This document shows positions 10,694-22,914 of a stretch of 64,000 nt of DNA, piece after piece. The notes beneath the pieces were generated by a model. The model made no database searches, was not told the origin of the DNA, and worked only from the letters and a program-made list of their open reading frames with translations. Every line of letters begins with the position of its first letter. Within the stretch, counting starts at the first letter, position 1. The position numbers and the translations under genes were made by a program. The stretch is taken from contig PUDQ02000143.1 of assembly GCA_002964805.2 (NCBI GenBank), forward strand, positions 258,001-322,000, read 5' to 3'. The stretch is from Trametes villosa. Its lineage: Eukaryota > Basidiomycota > Agaricomycetes > Polyporales > Polyporaceae.

Positions 10694-13058
10694 ATGTCGT
10701 CCATCGATGCCTCCGGCTCGCACGACGAGCTCGCCCTGATCCCGGGCGTCCCAGCTCTGGATAATACGTTCGGCGCTCTCCTCCTTGGAACGTTTCTGGG
10801 CCTCATGTACGTCTGTCTGCGCTTCATCGACTGGAGCTTATTCGCGTCCCTGACTACACCTCGGCAGACTCTACGGGCTAACGCTACACCAAGGATACCG
10901 CTATACGCGGTTCCCGGCTTACGATAAGGACTCAATGTACATCAAGGGCACGGTAGGTTTCCTGAACACCCTACAAGGCTTATGTGCTAACTTCGTACCA
11001 TTCTCCCAATAGGTAGCCGTAGTGCTGTAAGTATCGGAACCGGACGCCACCGCTGGTTTGGCTTCGCTGACCAGCGATCTAGCATCCTCGAGACGTTGCA
11101 CTCCGCATTAGCGCTGCACGTATGGTATGCGAAGCATCGTCCCCGAGCTCTAACAGTTCCTCATGGCTCAAGCCATCCCACAGCTACTTCTACCTCGTCA
11201 CAAACTACTTCAAGCCCGTAGTCCTATTGCGCGGAAACTGGCGAGTAGTCGAGTATCGAGGTCGTGAAGTCAACCACTAACCCAGATACTGCACGACAGG
11301 TCCGCAAACGTGAGTCGCCACAATGCATTGCTAGGTGGCTCGTTCGACTAACTAGTCATTGCCCCGCTTAGACCCTACCGGCGTTGACAGTAAGCTGCCT
11401 CACTCTGGACAGTAACAGCTAAATATGCACCTGACCCATCTTCTGAAGGGACTCATCGTCGCAGTCACCCAAGCGTAAGTTAGAGGTAGCCGTCGTCACC
11501 TCTTGCACGCAGACTGATTCCTCGTGTACCCCGCAGGTTCTTTGCAAGACGTCTATTTCTACGTTCGTCTATTCCGCACTTTGCTCTATGCTCGTGCCCG
11601 TGTCCTAACTCCGAAGGCCCATACACAGTCAACAGAGGATATCTCCTCGTGATAGTCTTCGCGGTAGGTCTACTTCCGTTTTTGCGCATTTCGAACCATG
11701 TCGGCGATCAAGATACTGATATACATTGTAGCTGCTTTTGCTTCTCGGCGAGCTCGGTAAGTGTTCAGATCAGTGTGGGTAATGGCTGCGGGATTGCTAA
11801 CGTGGGCCGTGCGCGTGTAGGGTTTTCCATCGGTGAGCCTTGAACGCTTTGAAGCCACGCCTACCCGCTCACATCCAACGCTTGTTAGCATGTACCGTTG
11901 AGGCGTACGTGCCCACCATTCGTTCATACTCTGATGTACTGACCTAGACATTCCGGCAGCTTCACCCAACCCGACATCTTCCACGTCCAAAACTTCCAGG
12001 TACGCGCCCAAGCGTCCCCGGATGCGTGGTTAGCCCAATAACCTGGCCGGCATTCGCTTTACAGTGGCTTTCCATCGCAGCCCTGGCGTTCATAATTGGT
12101 GCCGATGGTCTGCTGACGACGCTCCTCACCCTCGTCTTGTGCCGCAGCCGAACGGGCTTCAAGTCGTATGCGCGCGCGTCCCTCGAAGCCAGCCCAACGA
12201 AACTGACTAGACCGTCGTGATCCCGACAGGACCGACTCCATACTGAACACGCTGATATTCTACACTGTCAACAACGGTGAGCTTCTACTTCCCTCTAACG
12301 ATTGCTCGACGCTGGCGCTGATCCTCCATGCTATAGGCCTGCTGACAGGGTGAGAAGCATTTACCACGCCATGCATTCTCAACAGAGAGATATTGACAAC
12401 GTATATCTCGCAGCACCCTTACCATCGTGTCGCTCTTCATGGTGCGTGAATGACCTCCTTGACCATGACATCTCGGTACTCATCATCCTCTTCACAGGCA
12501 ATCTTCTACCCCCACTCCCTCATTACCGACGGGCTGAACATATGCATCGCGAAAGGTACGTCTCGCGATCGCCCATATGGACGACACGGTGTCTCACCTT
12601 CCGAACCTAATGCCGTCGCAGCATACGCTAACTCCTTACTTTCTGTGTATGTATCCTCACTTGCCGCACGAGTCGCGACGAGGCTAGAATGCTGACAACC
12701 AACTCGTACAACCCTAGGCTTAACCACCGACACTTCCTCCGGAATCATCAGAAGGAAGCGACCGAGACCGTCGTCGCGACAGAAGCCCGCGCTCACGTCG
12801 GTTTCCGCGACGCCGCAATGGACACCTTCGACCACGCCCAGGTCCGTCCTCCTGTTCCTTCCTGGGTCTAGCATCTGCAATCTCCTTACGCGCTATCCAC
12901 TACAGGGTACAACGAACTCGCAGCGCATCATGCACATCAAGATCACGCGGGATGTCGTCCGCGATACGTCCATCCACACCGTATCCGACGACATGCACAT
13001 ACCGCAGGACGACAAGGACGCCTCGGAGTTCGTGGGCGCGACAGCGACCGCCGTGTGA
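10694..13058 (+). CDS. DUF6533/DUF6534-type integral membrane protein, 22 exons
   Basis: Seven-helix-like membrane protein of a family much expanded in Agaricomycetes; function unknown. Exons: 10694..10806, 10868..10952, 11013..11026, 11083..11124, 11184..11244, 11286..11309, 11372..11389, 11449..11474, 11537..11562, 11629..11663, 11732..11756, 11821..11832, 11889..11904, 11948..11999, 12065..12165, 12230..12276, 12337..12349, 12414..12441, 12498..12555, 12622..12646, 12718..12841, 12906..13058; 365 aa and every phase closes. Family landmarks: LDNTFGALLLGTFLGL, TLHQGYRYTRF, CYFYLVTNYFKPVVLL, GLIVAVTQAFFARRLF, FTQPDIFHVQNFQWLS, TDSILNTLIFYTVNN and AYANSLLSVLNHRHF. A hydrophilic tail follows the last helix. 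The donors after residues NWR and LFL are non-consensus (GTAGTC, GTTCGT) and are the least certain borders. Several exons are only 12-18 nt. Confidence 0.88.
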
Positions 13059-14735
13059 GACCACATGGGCGTGGAACTACTTCTTATGCGAGCTGACTGA
13101 AAGGATTGTATGATAATCGGAGCTGTTGTACGAAACCCAGCTGGAGCCGTACCTGGGAGCCATGCGTGCGGCATGCGCGTTCACACGTTCGGCGCCGATG
13201 CGGGCGTGGGCAGACGCTCGCGCCTCTTCGCTTTGAACACGAACGTCCACTTGTACTCGCTGGCCTCCAAGGGCTCGTCTCCCCACAAGAAGGCGACCTT
13301 CTTTCCGAAGGACCACGGTGCGTATACTAGCATATGCAAAGTGGTCTCGTGAGCAGGGTGCTCACCCGCGCCAGGCATGACTGAAGGTGCTCACTAGCTT
13401 GTAGAGTGTAACGTTCGCCCTCGAAGGTGAGGGGCGAGGGGACGTGGTCTTCCATCTGTGCTCCTACGACGCGCAGGATGAGTTCCTATGGCAGGCAACA
13501 AGCGTTAGCGCGTTAGTTCTACTAGCACGGACTGAACTTAGCGGCGCATACACTCAGCTCATGCTGCACCAGGTAAAATGTCGTGATTGTTTCGACCAGC
13601 TCCGGCCTTTCAGGATGCCATATATCGTCCCGGAGTCAGTAGAGGTACCTCCAATACCAGCTGGATGCGCCCTGACCGTTCTGCCCTACAGGTAATTTGT
13701 ACCACCCGCGGTGGCTGGTCTTGCCGTTTCCCTGCTCCCATGCACACAACGATTGTGTCCTCGAGAGGAATGAGAATCTCGGGCATATTGTGCGTGATTG
13801 TCCAGTCTTCGGTTATTGTAGTGGTCGTAGGAGGTGAAGTAGTAAGTTAAACTGCCGGTGGTGTGGTAGCGTCTCTCGATGAACGTGAAAAGAAGCTGTC
13901 AAACGTCGGGGGGTTGCCATATCTGGATGTAAGTATGAACACTAACGAAGTGGCTGAACAGGTCTATTGCCCAGCATCGGCACCCGTGCCATGGGCAAGT
14001 AAGAGGTCATGCATACACTATTCTGACGCACGTTACCTGCACGATAATATTCCCAAATCACGATATAGAACATATTGCTGCCATCACGATCCTTATGCTG
14101 CCCTCATCGTGGTCCGCCGCGAGTAGAGCCTTCGAAGCTTCAAGCTTCAAACTATATTGAGCATCCACAATGATGTGTGAATATCGTTCTATGCCGCTCC
14201 TAAGGAACCCGATTCATTTGCAGCATATCGTTCTTGCGCACAGTTGGAGTAGACCAGGCGCGAGATATTGCACGTCTTCGCGTCAACTTGCGCGATCAGA
14301 ATATCCCACACCAGTGCGGCCGCGCCGATCGTCCTTCTGCTGGCTATCTATACCGTAACAGCTTCCGGTCAGGCTCGCACAGTTAGCACACAGGAGAGGC
14401 AGAAATACTCACGGAAGCTTGAGAAGCATCCCATGACCCGCGGTACTGGGCTCCGCCCATCCCGTTCGCAGGCGTGGGTCCAGTACGTGCACGCTTCGCG
14501 CTGTAGATGATGCCCTATCGCGCGAGAGGCCATATGCTCTACGCCCTGAATGCACGAAAAAATCCTGCCAGGAGATCATGAGGCATATCCGCGAACCCTT
14601 CTGATCCGCCGCAACACCGCACGCTGAGAAAAGAGCGAGCGGGAGCCCAGCGCTGAAAACTGAGCTCCTGGAAAAGCAGAGGATATAAGCAAGATGTAGC
14701 ATCGAGGAAGACCGTACGGACGGTGTGTTGCAGCC
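13059..14735. other. Intergenic region holding one weak minus-strand gene candidate
   Basis: Apart from the candidate at about 13181-13786 (separate entry) nothing is recognised. The stretch 14127-14735 is 5' flank of the M28 peptidase gene; no clear TATA box was found there. Open frames over the peptidase on the minus strand (14409-15458) are shadows of it. Confidence 0.4.
13181..13786 (-). CDS. Unrecognised minus-strand gene candidate
   Basis: Three open segments on the minus strand look protein-like and are separated by possible introns: one from the ATG at 13786 (MPEILIPLEDTIVVC...), one around 13395-13475 (MEDHVPSPLTFEGERYTL) after an acceptor-like CCATAG near 13485, and a last one ending at the TGA at 13181 (SFGKKVAFLWGDEPLEASEY, then a basic tail) after an acceptor-like GCTAG near 13328. 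I could not close one continuous reading frame through all three, and I do not recognise a family. It may be a real small gene or a decayed one. The overlapping plus-strand frame is less protein-like. Confidence 0.3.
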
Positions 14736-16282
14736 ATGTTTTGTCGCTTGCTCCACTTCACCCACACCGCGACGCGGGGGCTTCTCGTTCTCGCCCTCAT
14801 CTCGATTCTGCACGCCGCTCCCACCGCGCGCGCTGCCCCACCCACCTCTGCAGCCGCCCCAGACAACGCGCTCTTTGCGCGGCAGTGCACGACCACCGAC
14901 ATCTGGCCCAAGGGCCCGGGCAAGGCGCTCGTCCCGCAGGCCCCGACCGCCGAGCTGCGCGGGCTGCTCTCGCAGATCGACCCGAAGCGCATAAACACGA
15001 TCATCACCAAGCTCGTCTCCTTCGGCACGCGCCACACGCTCTCGAGCCAGACGGACCCCGTGCGCGGGATCGGCGCGGCGCGCGACTGGCTCGCGGCGGA
15101 GATGCGGTCCATCGCGAAGGGCGCGCGCCGCGGCACGAACGTCACGATCACCGTCCCGAGCTACATCCAGCAGCCCGCGAGCCGCATCCCGACGCCGACG
15201 AACATCAGCGACGTCGTCGCGACCATCCGCGGCGCGTCCGACCCGAACAGGGTTTATGTCATCACCGGCCACTACGACTCGCGCGTGACGGACATCATGA
15301 ACTTCACGGACGATGCCCCTGGCGCGGACGACGACGCGTCGGGCGTCGCGGTCGTGCTCGAGCTCCTGCGCGTGATGATCCAGCGCCCGCCGCCAGCCGC
15401 GACCATCATCCTCGCCGCGGTGGCAGGCGAGGAGCAGGGCCTGTTCGGCGCGGACCACCTCGCGCAGATTCTCGCCGATGCCGGCGTGGACGTGCAGGGG
15501 ATGTTCACGAATGACATCGTCGGGAGTCCAAAGGGAGATGGCAGCGACGCGGACCCGTTCAGCATCCGGCTCTTCGCGCAGGGCATGCCGACAACGGAGA
15601 GCGCGTCCCGTACGGCCACGAGGGAGTCCATTGGAGGCGAGAACGATAGTCCTCCGCGCGAGCTCGCCCGATTCGTCGACGAGGTCGCCACCAACGATGC
15701 GACCGGAATGAAGGGTATGTCGCTGTCGATGCTCGCACCAGTGTAGGTTGAGGCTGACCGCTCCCCGGTGTAGTCCGTGTCGTGTATCGCCTCGATCGCT
15801 TCCTGCGCGGGGGCGACCACGAGCCGTTCCTGGAGCGCGGGTTCCCCGCCGCGCGCTTCACCGAGCCGCACGAGGACTTCGCGCACCAGCACCAGGACGT
15901 GCGGGTGGACAGCACGGGCAAGCAGTTCGGCGACCTCATCGAGTTCTGCGACTTCGACTTCATCGCGCGCGTCGCCAAGGTCAACGGCGCCGCGCTCTGG
16001 TCGCTCGCGCAGGCGCCCGGCACCCCGCGCAACGTCACAATCGACACCTCCGTGCTCACAAACAACAGCACGCTGCTGTGGGCGCTCGGCAGCGACGCGG
16101 GCCTCGCGGGGTACGAGGTCCTGTGGCGCCCGACGATCGCGCCGTTCTGGACGAACGTGATCCCGGTGGGCTTAGTAGACAGGGTGACGGTCGAGCAGTC
16201 GAAGGATAACGTCGTGTTCGGCGTGCGCGCGGTGGGCACGAATGGGTACCGCAGCCCTGCGGCATTCCCGTTCCCTAACTAG
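14736..16282 (+). CDS. Secreted M28 family zinc aminopeptidase
   Basis: Extracellular metallo-aminopeptidase that would release N-terminal amino acids from peptides. Two exons, 14736..15714 and 15774..16282 (59-nt intron), 495 aa. A signal peptide (hydrophobic [13 protein letters not shown]) is followed by a short pro-segment. The M28 metal and catalytic residues are visible: H179 in GHYDSR, the Asp cluster D198-D200 in GADDDASG, E232/E233 in GEEQGLFG, D260 in FTNDIVGS, and after the intron the histidine of [11 protein letters not shown]. The C-terminal ~110 residues form a Thr/Val-rich beta-type domain with several N-glycosylation sequons (NVT, NNS). The last codons read [10 protein letters not shown] then TAG. 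The start is the first ATG ahead of the signal peptide. No substitution of a key residue was seen, so the enzyme is probably active. Confidence 0.92.
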
Positions 16283-16758
16283 GGAGATGACGCGATAGTC
16301 TGCAAATAATGTTATTCAGAAAAGCCGTATCAATCACAATCAATACAGAGACGCGTGTACACCTAGGATGCACTGTCCGTTAGCTGACGTATCTTGTGAA
16401 GCACGAAAAGTTTGCGCTCACTAGTCCGTGCTAAGTATCGCCGATGTCCATAGCGTATGTTCTAGGGATAAAAATGGGTTAGCATCGGCGCTCGGGGGGA
16501 AGGTGACGCGTCAGGGAGGACATCAGACCACAACCTTCCCAGGTCGCCATAACGACGACGACGATGTCGGCCGCAGAGAAAGACATACAAGGACCCACAG
16601 TTGACCATCCCAGAGCCCCCAGAGGCGGAGGCACGCCGCCCGAGCCGACCCGTGTAACCTGCAGGAGAGCACCAGCAACGAGAGTAAGAACCTCGTCTGC
16701 CCAAGCGCCAGCCAGTCCGCATACCAGCTCGCCAGCCCGCAGCTCCACCCAGACCCGT
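16283..16758. other. Convergent 3' flanks
   Basis: Space between the stop codons of the M28 peptidase (plus) and the F-box gene (minus). A minus-strand frame is open at 16479-16748 directly after the F-box stop, but it has no start context or family features and is probably 3' UTR. Confidence 0.5.
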
Positions 16759-18014
16759 TCATCGATCCAAGAACAGCCAGGGTAAGACGCGCAGGAAAGT
16801 CCGAGCTTCCAAAAGCGGCATCCAGCTTCTGAGTTCGCGTACGAGGTCCGCAGTCGAGATAGCAGTAGCGGGCGGGACCTTGAGCAGCCATATCGTCATC
16901 GTCTCCAGCGCAGCGAAGTCGTGGCGCAAGAGAATGTCCATTATATCCGTCCAGAACGTCCTCAGGATGGCGAGATCTTGCAGGGTGGGTATATGCAGAT
17001 ATAGAGAGAGCTCCTTCAGACTCGCAGGAGATAGACGCTCCAGAAGAGGGCGGAGATATTGACACGAGGCAGCGTCAACGTCCCGGACGTGGAGTGTTCG
17101 AAGAGAGGGGTTTGCATGCAGGTCCAGATGTTTATCTAGATCGGCAGGGAGAATGAGCGACGTCGAGGGTAAAGATATGCTGCAGGCGCACCTTGGGTCC
17201 AGAACTTCAGGGAGACCTGGAAATGCTCAAGTTGCGTTCCGAGAGCGCGCGTCAAGCGTTGTATTTGGGGAAGATCGCCGCTATACTGCTCCCATATCTG
17301 GACGTCGTTGAGTGTCTCCCGGGAGGGTGTGTGCAGGAGCCATTCTATCAACGCGGGGATGGCGCCTTCGCAACTCGAGTTGAACCACAGCATCTCCAGG
17401 CGAGGGTACGCCGATGTGGCGCCACAGGTGGATGTCGACGGCGCGGTACGCCACTCGACCTTATCCACGAATAACCGAGCGAGGTGCTGGAACCCACAGA
17501 CTATTCTCCGGAATTCGGCGAAGTTGTAGAATTTGCCGTCAGCGAGCTTCAGCGTCGTCACGGAGGGGAAATGGGCACCGGTGGCGTAAGAGCTAGGATG
17601 GAGTGGGAACGTATCCCAGGCGAAATCCCCGATAGTGAGGAAGTGCATATGGGGTAGACGGCCGGAGAAAACGAGGGGGAAGAGGTGGAGCCATGGGCGT
17701 GCTTTGTCTTCCCACAGCTGGAGGGATCGCACGTTCTTGAAGGCGGGGGCGATGTGAGGGGCGTTGCGCAGGCGCACGAGCATATCGAAATCGAGGCGAT
17801 GGGAGATTGCGACCCGATAGAAGAGGTTGCAGCGGCTGGTGGCGAGCCACTGACGGCATGTGAGAGCGCAGCTGCACAGCGTTTGGCGGTCGTTGAGAGA
17901 GTTCAATATCCGATTGATGACTTCTGGCGGGATAGAGCCCGGCATCCTCGGTTGGGGGCTGTATGAGTGGCAGGGCGTCCAAGGTAGGTCGGTAGGAGGA
18001 CGTGGCATGAGCAT
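16759..18014 (-). CDS. F-box protein (1)
   Basis: Probable substrate-recognition subunit of an SCF ubiquitin ligase. Two exons, 17192..18014 and 16759..17135, 399 aa; the phase-1 junction joins KFWTQ to DKHLDLHANPSLRTL. The F-box lies at the N-terminus (IPPEVINRILNSLNDRQ ... CALTCRQWLATSR), followed by a region of irregular leucine-rich segments (RSLQLWEDKARPWLHL, TTLKLADGKFYN, RLEMLWFNSSCEG) and the tail WMPLLEARTFLRVLPWLF. Such proteins form a large, fast-evolving family in Agaricomycetes; the substrate cannot be predicted. Start ambiguity: ATGs at 18014, 18008 and 17944 are in frame; 18014 is chosen as the first, but 17944 lies just before the F-box and an upstream exon cannot be excluded. 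Confidence 0.82.
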
Positions 18015-19249
18015 GGCGGTTGGTGGCAAGGGGCGCTCGACGTGCCGCGTTCCGAGCGCGGTTCCACAAAGGCGGTGTTTCTTGACAGAAGATACGTGGA
18101 TTTGAGCGGCACGTACCTGTACGGGTCTGCTTCAAGTACCCTCTCCTTGGAACTCAGCTTATCATGGGTCAGGAGACCCCGGACATGAGAATTGCCGGCA
18201 GCTTCAGTAACAGACGAGAGAGCCTTCTGGTATGCTCACCGGTGCGAAGAAGGCTGAAAGGAACACTATTGACGTGAACCTCGTGTGTGTGTGGTTTGGA
18301 AGGAACGGCGACTGGGGGAGCGGAGTCTTCCTTGGGGGCACGAGCTCAATGTGCTACGGCAACTCTCGGGCATTACCCCGATGTCGGAGGGTAGCACACT
18401 GGAGAGAATTGGGCGGGATGTCGGAAGAGCGCGGATCACGCTCTGAAAGCTCCCGGATCGTCTCCAAAGTAATACGAGTCCTCAGTGGGCTGAGCATGGC
18501 TGAAGGGCCTCTCCAGAGACCGCGGATAATCTACCCTGGGAGATCCCTCGCAGGTGCTGCAGTGGTAGGATGAAGTTGACAAAGGCGGGGGAAACGAGGG
18601 CATTGGAGGGACATTGGGGACGCCACCCTCGACAGGCATTTCAGATATTCTGATAGCTGCAGTGGGATTCGCATCGAACTGTACTTAATGGACTCACCTT
18701 CTCGATTAAGACCGCCGTCGTACGGTCCAGTCAACCACTCCCCGGTAAATGGCATCGGTACCGCTAGACATCGATGGCGACCACGCGAGGACTTTGGGAT
18801 ATCCGGAACATCGACTCGAGCATCCCCAGGTCGACGCCGGAGTACACCGGTGCAGAATACGCATTCATTTGCCTAGTCGACAACGAGCGAGAAATCGCGC
18901 TGCTTTAAGAGCAATAACTCGCCCCACAGGCTGTAGGCGAGTCGTCGTCGTCGAAGGCATAGTTTACAAGCATTCCAACGGACCAACAGAAAGGACAGCA
19001 CGCGTTGGATTGTTCAAGCAGCAGCCCAGTCCGATTGATTGATCCTCAAAGATACACAGACAAGACAACGGCAATCAAAAAGCCTTCCTAGAGGAGAGCA
19101 GACTCGCGCTACAGTGCACTTCTAGACGGACATATGGACGGAGGCAGGAGGGAGTCACTGTCATCTCCGGGTATGAGCGTCTCCGCAAGGAGAAAGACGC
19201 CCATGTAACTCTGTTAGACGCACGCCGATCTGTGTCAAAAAGGAACTTC
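18015..19249. other. Intergenic region with no supported gene
   Basis: Contains 5' flank of F-box gene 1. On the minus strand between about 18800 and 18436 there are two short frames with a GTGAGT donor between them (from MPFTGEWLTGPYDGG, then ISEMPVEGGVPNVPPMP), which could be a small spliced gene, but the composition is low-complexity and no family is recognised. Nothing else was seen before the tRNA at 19250. Confidence 0.4.
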
Positions 19250-19347
19250 CGACACCAGCAGGGTTCGAACCTGCGCTCTCAGAGAGAAACAGATATTAAC
19301 CAGGCGGCTATTCTAATCTGTCGCCTTAACCACTTGGCTATGGTGTC
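19250..19347 (-). tRNA. tRNA-Ser(AGA) with a 16-nt intron
   Basis: Read on the minus strand it folds into a type II tRNA: acceptor stem GACACCA/TGGTGTC (19341-19347 with 19251-19257), discriminator G at 19250, D arm from TAGCCAAGTGGTTAAGGC, anticodon stem ACAGA/TCTGT, anticodon AGA (plus-strand 19312-19314), a long variable arm TTCTCTCTGAGAGC characteristic of serine tRNAs, and T arm GCAGG-TTCGAAC-CCTGC. A 16-nt intron (19295-19310) sits at the canonical place, one base 3' of the anticodon. CCA is not encoded, as normal in eukaryotes. Confidence 0.93.
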
Positions 19348-21248
19348 ATGTTAAAAGGGCTTTGTCTGGCTTACAGAATCTGCGTAGACCATTTTAGGTC
19401 GGAAGACAGCTTTAGCGGTTCCTGGTGGGGCCGCGCCACATGAATAGCATGCCAAATTTCTTACTATGTACTACTAAGGACGCCCATTAGGGATTTGGGG
19501 AGGCTGCAGCTGACATGCTCTGAGTACGTTGAAACACACTGTAGCGCTCTGTTTCGGTGATTTGAGTAGAGCCTCGGAGGTGGCGGAATACTGTGCGGAC
19601 TCAACAACTCACAAATCCAAGAACGGCCGTGTGTTGAACTTCCAGTACGCGGATGGAGTGCCGCGACACCGAACCCATTGTCACTCTGACAGAATAGACA
19701 GAGAACAAACATCCCAGACACAAATGTTCCTCCTAGGAGCCGATGTATGATCGCTTCGACGACACCTGCAAGAGGTCAACGCACAGCGATAGTATCATAA
19801 CGAGGCAGCGCTCGCCTGCGATGTCTGTCGCTCGAGTTTGACCACACTTGTCGAAACATACCTATCCCGCGGGCACTAACATGTCGGCACATGAAGACCT
19901 CTCGGATAACCAGACCAACAGGCCGCGAACGGTACCGCCCGTCCTAACTCGTTCTTCAAGGAAACAATTCTGCTAAGCCAGCCGCTAGCACCGTGAAAAT
20001 GACACAACGCCTCGGTCTATCGGCGCGTCCGAGGTCAGCTTCATTACCTGTAGGCGTAATATGTGTGAGTAGCCAGTGAACGTACACTGACGACGCCTGA
20101 TTGTTCGAGTTGGCACCTCAGCGCCCCAGGCTAGCCGGATCCATTCACACTATCATCCAATGGAGTTCGGCCGGTGACCTGGTAGGCAGGCACGCGCTAT
20201 CTCGCACAGGTGTCCTGACCGCAATCCGACGGTTCATGTCGACCCCGATGATATGCTTCACGGGTCCAGATGGTTGCCCCAGCCTCACGCATCACATCGC
20301 CGCACGCCCCGCAATCCACCCCCCGACGTCCGACGCCCAGGGTCGAGGCACCTCTTCCAGCTGCGTTCCACGCGAAGCACGGGCGCACCTTGAATCCCAG
20401 CGTTCTCGAGCCCCGCCATCCGACGGGGCACGTCAAGGTGGAGCAGAGTCGTCGTAAGTGCAGCCCTTGGGGTCATCGTGCAATGCGCAGGCAGCCAGTC
20501 GCCTCGCTGATCGGAACGTCCGCGCCAGGGGCCGGGGCGGGACTCGAACCTTGATACCGCGTCGCGAAAAATGAACAGCGAAGCGAGCGGACGCCATCCA
20601 TCGCGCCCGCCACAGCAAGCGTGGGGGCCAGCGCCGCAGGATGGCTGAACCCTCTCGATCTGATAGGTGCTAGCCCGGCGCTGTATATTTGCTCCGCCGA
20701 CGAGGCTGGCCGTGTGGGATGAACAGCGGTCGCGACGCCCAGCGCATGTTCGAACGCGAGAACCATTCTATAACATCTCGGCATGCTGTTTATCGAACCC
20801 GCAGTTAACAAACATCGGTATCGGAACATCGTGGGCTGACAAGACTCACCTGTGCAGCCGATACGATGCAGAGATATTGTGTAGGCTGTGTGGACGTTTA
20901 GCGAGAGTGCTCGATCATCGCGCCTGAACGGGTACCAATGTACTTCGGGGCAAATTTGCGGGTTTCCTAGCACAACGGCGCTGTAATGAGTAAATGTACC
21001 TAGTCAAACACCTCCCCACCGAGACGCAGACGCACTACACGCTTCTATCACCCACAGACACGTACCTCGCCGCAAGGCTACACCCGATCGAACACTGCGG
21101 TTCATCCGCGCGCCCGGAGCGAAGAGGGCCCCTGGACGCCGCCACGACGCGCACCCCAACTTCCCAGCGTGGCGCGGACAGCTGGCGCACGGGGCAGAAG
21201 ATGGACGATGGAACAACGCGGACGCCGGGAGCGCATTGGGTGCGACGC

Positions 21249-21351
21249 GGGACGTGCACCGCGAGGTCGGCGCTGGTCCGCCGGGAGCACGGCTCCCTCC
21301 GGGACGTGCACCGCGAGGTCGGCGCTGGTCCGCCGGGAGCACGGCTCCCTC
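21249..21351. repeat. Tandem duplication of a 52-bp unit
   Basis: The unit starting GGGACGTGCACCGCGAGGTC and ending CACGGCTCCCTC occurs twice head to tail (21249-21300 and 21301-21351), identical apart from the final base. It lies in non-coding GC-rich DNA; the repeat length is not a multiple of three, which also argues against a coding role. Confidence 0.9.
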
Positions 21352-22914
21352 GGGGACGCGCGACGTGTTGCCGTAGAGTGGCGGAGTCGATGGTCAAGTG
21401 TTGCGGATCGAATGGCGCACAGGACGCATCGGTCCAAGCGGGGGGAGGCATCCGGGGGCTAGCGATCCGTGCAGCGAGGCCCGCGGGGCTGCGGCAAACG
21501 GTGGGACACGCGCGAGCGCACGGCCCGGGCGAGTCGGAAGGGCGGGCGTCCCCCTGCGCGAAGAAGGCGCAGGCGAGCTCAGGGACCGGGGTCGGGTGAT
21601 CCTGGGCGTCGGCCTGCGCGGGTGCCTGCGAGGAGGATGGACAGCGTGGCGCAGATGGGCGCGTCATGCTCACCGCGTACGTGACGACTTGTTGACTGTG
21701 CCGGGGGAGGGATCGCGCCCGCCGCCGCCGTCTGGCCCGGGGATGGTGTCAAGCGGGGCTCGGGGAATGATCTTGCTCGTTGCATTCAGCCACCTGACAC
21801 GGAACGTCGCACCTGAGATCGCGAGCAGCGCCCCCGGGGAGGCGGCGCGTGGGGTAGAGGCCCCGCTAGCGACGATCCTTCAACGTGCCGGTCGGTGTAG
21901 ACTGAAGAGCGCATGGCACTTAGGGTGGTGGGGATGGGTTACGGTTGCGGATTGGACCCAAGAGTGTTATCGAAATGACGCCCAGAGAACAGCAATTTCC
22001 GGTAGAACCGCGCGAATAGAGCCTAAAGGGTAGGAATAGGCACTAGACGCAAAGGCACCCCGCGGAGATGCGCCGTGCGACTACACCAGGGCAAACGAAC
22101 TACGCAAGTAAGCACAACACATTTCTTATTCAAAGTGGGACGACACTCACCGGGAGAACTCGTGTGCAGCCATCACCACACCGCCGACGAGCCGGGTTAA
22201 GAAACCGATGGATGACCGGCAGACAGGGTGGGACCTTCCCTGCAGATTGAGGTGCTGTCCGAGGCGATTACAGGGCAGCACCTCGGGGAAGATCTGCGCA
22301 CGTCCCCTTCGTCCACTCCGGAAAGCCCATGGACGTCTCCCGACGACTCCATGATCAACGTGGGGGTGGCGAAGAGGCCAGACACCCTGGAGCCCGGCGC
22401 AGATTGCGTCCGCAGGAGAAGATGCGGGAGATCGTCACTGCGACATGCCAGACGGTAAGCCGCGTGCGGGGCCCCTTCCATGGCGTTTTAGCAAAGTCAA
22501 CCACAGGCGACGCGGATCAGCTAAAGACTCACTGCGCGCGTGCACCCCCCGGTCGTCATTCGGAGCGACGTGATTCCGTACGTGCCGGAGCGTCGTCCCA
22601 CTATTTGCGGAGGACGAAGGAGGATGCAAAGATACGCAAGGCGTCGCTGTGGTCCCCACGGCTGCCAAGCAGGGGTATTGAGACACTCCGGTGACTATCG
22701 CCTCTGCTAGGAAGTTCGCTGCCTTTCGCGAGTACGACCGGTCTGACAAAGCGTGCGAGGACGTTCCGCCGGAGGAGCCCAATGCTGCATGGGCAGGATG
22801 GCCCTACGTTGATTCCAGCTCGTGGTAAAATAATACCTGCGCGGTAAGAGACGTCAGCTTTGGATCAATCGTGCAGTCAGTATCCCGACAGAACTCACCA
22901 CCAGGTTTCGAATA

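Noticed and set aside
14409..15458. 349-codon minus-strand frame
   Set aside because: It is the Arg/Ala-rich mirror of the M28 peptidase coding strand; the plus strand has a full set of catalytic motifs.
20525..20560. GGACTCGAACC resembling a tRNA T arm on the minus strand
   Set aside because: The T stem does not pair and no acceptor, D or anticodon arm can be formed around it.
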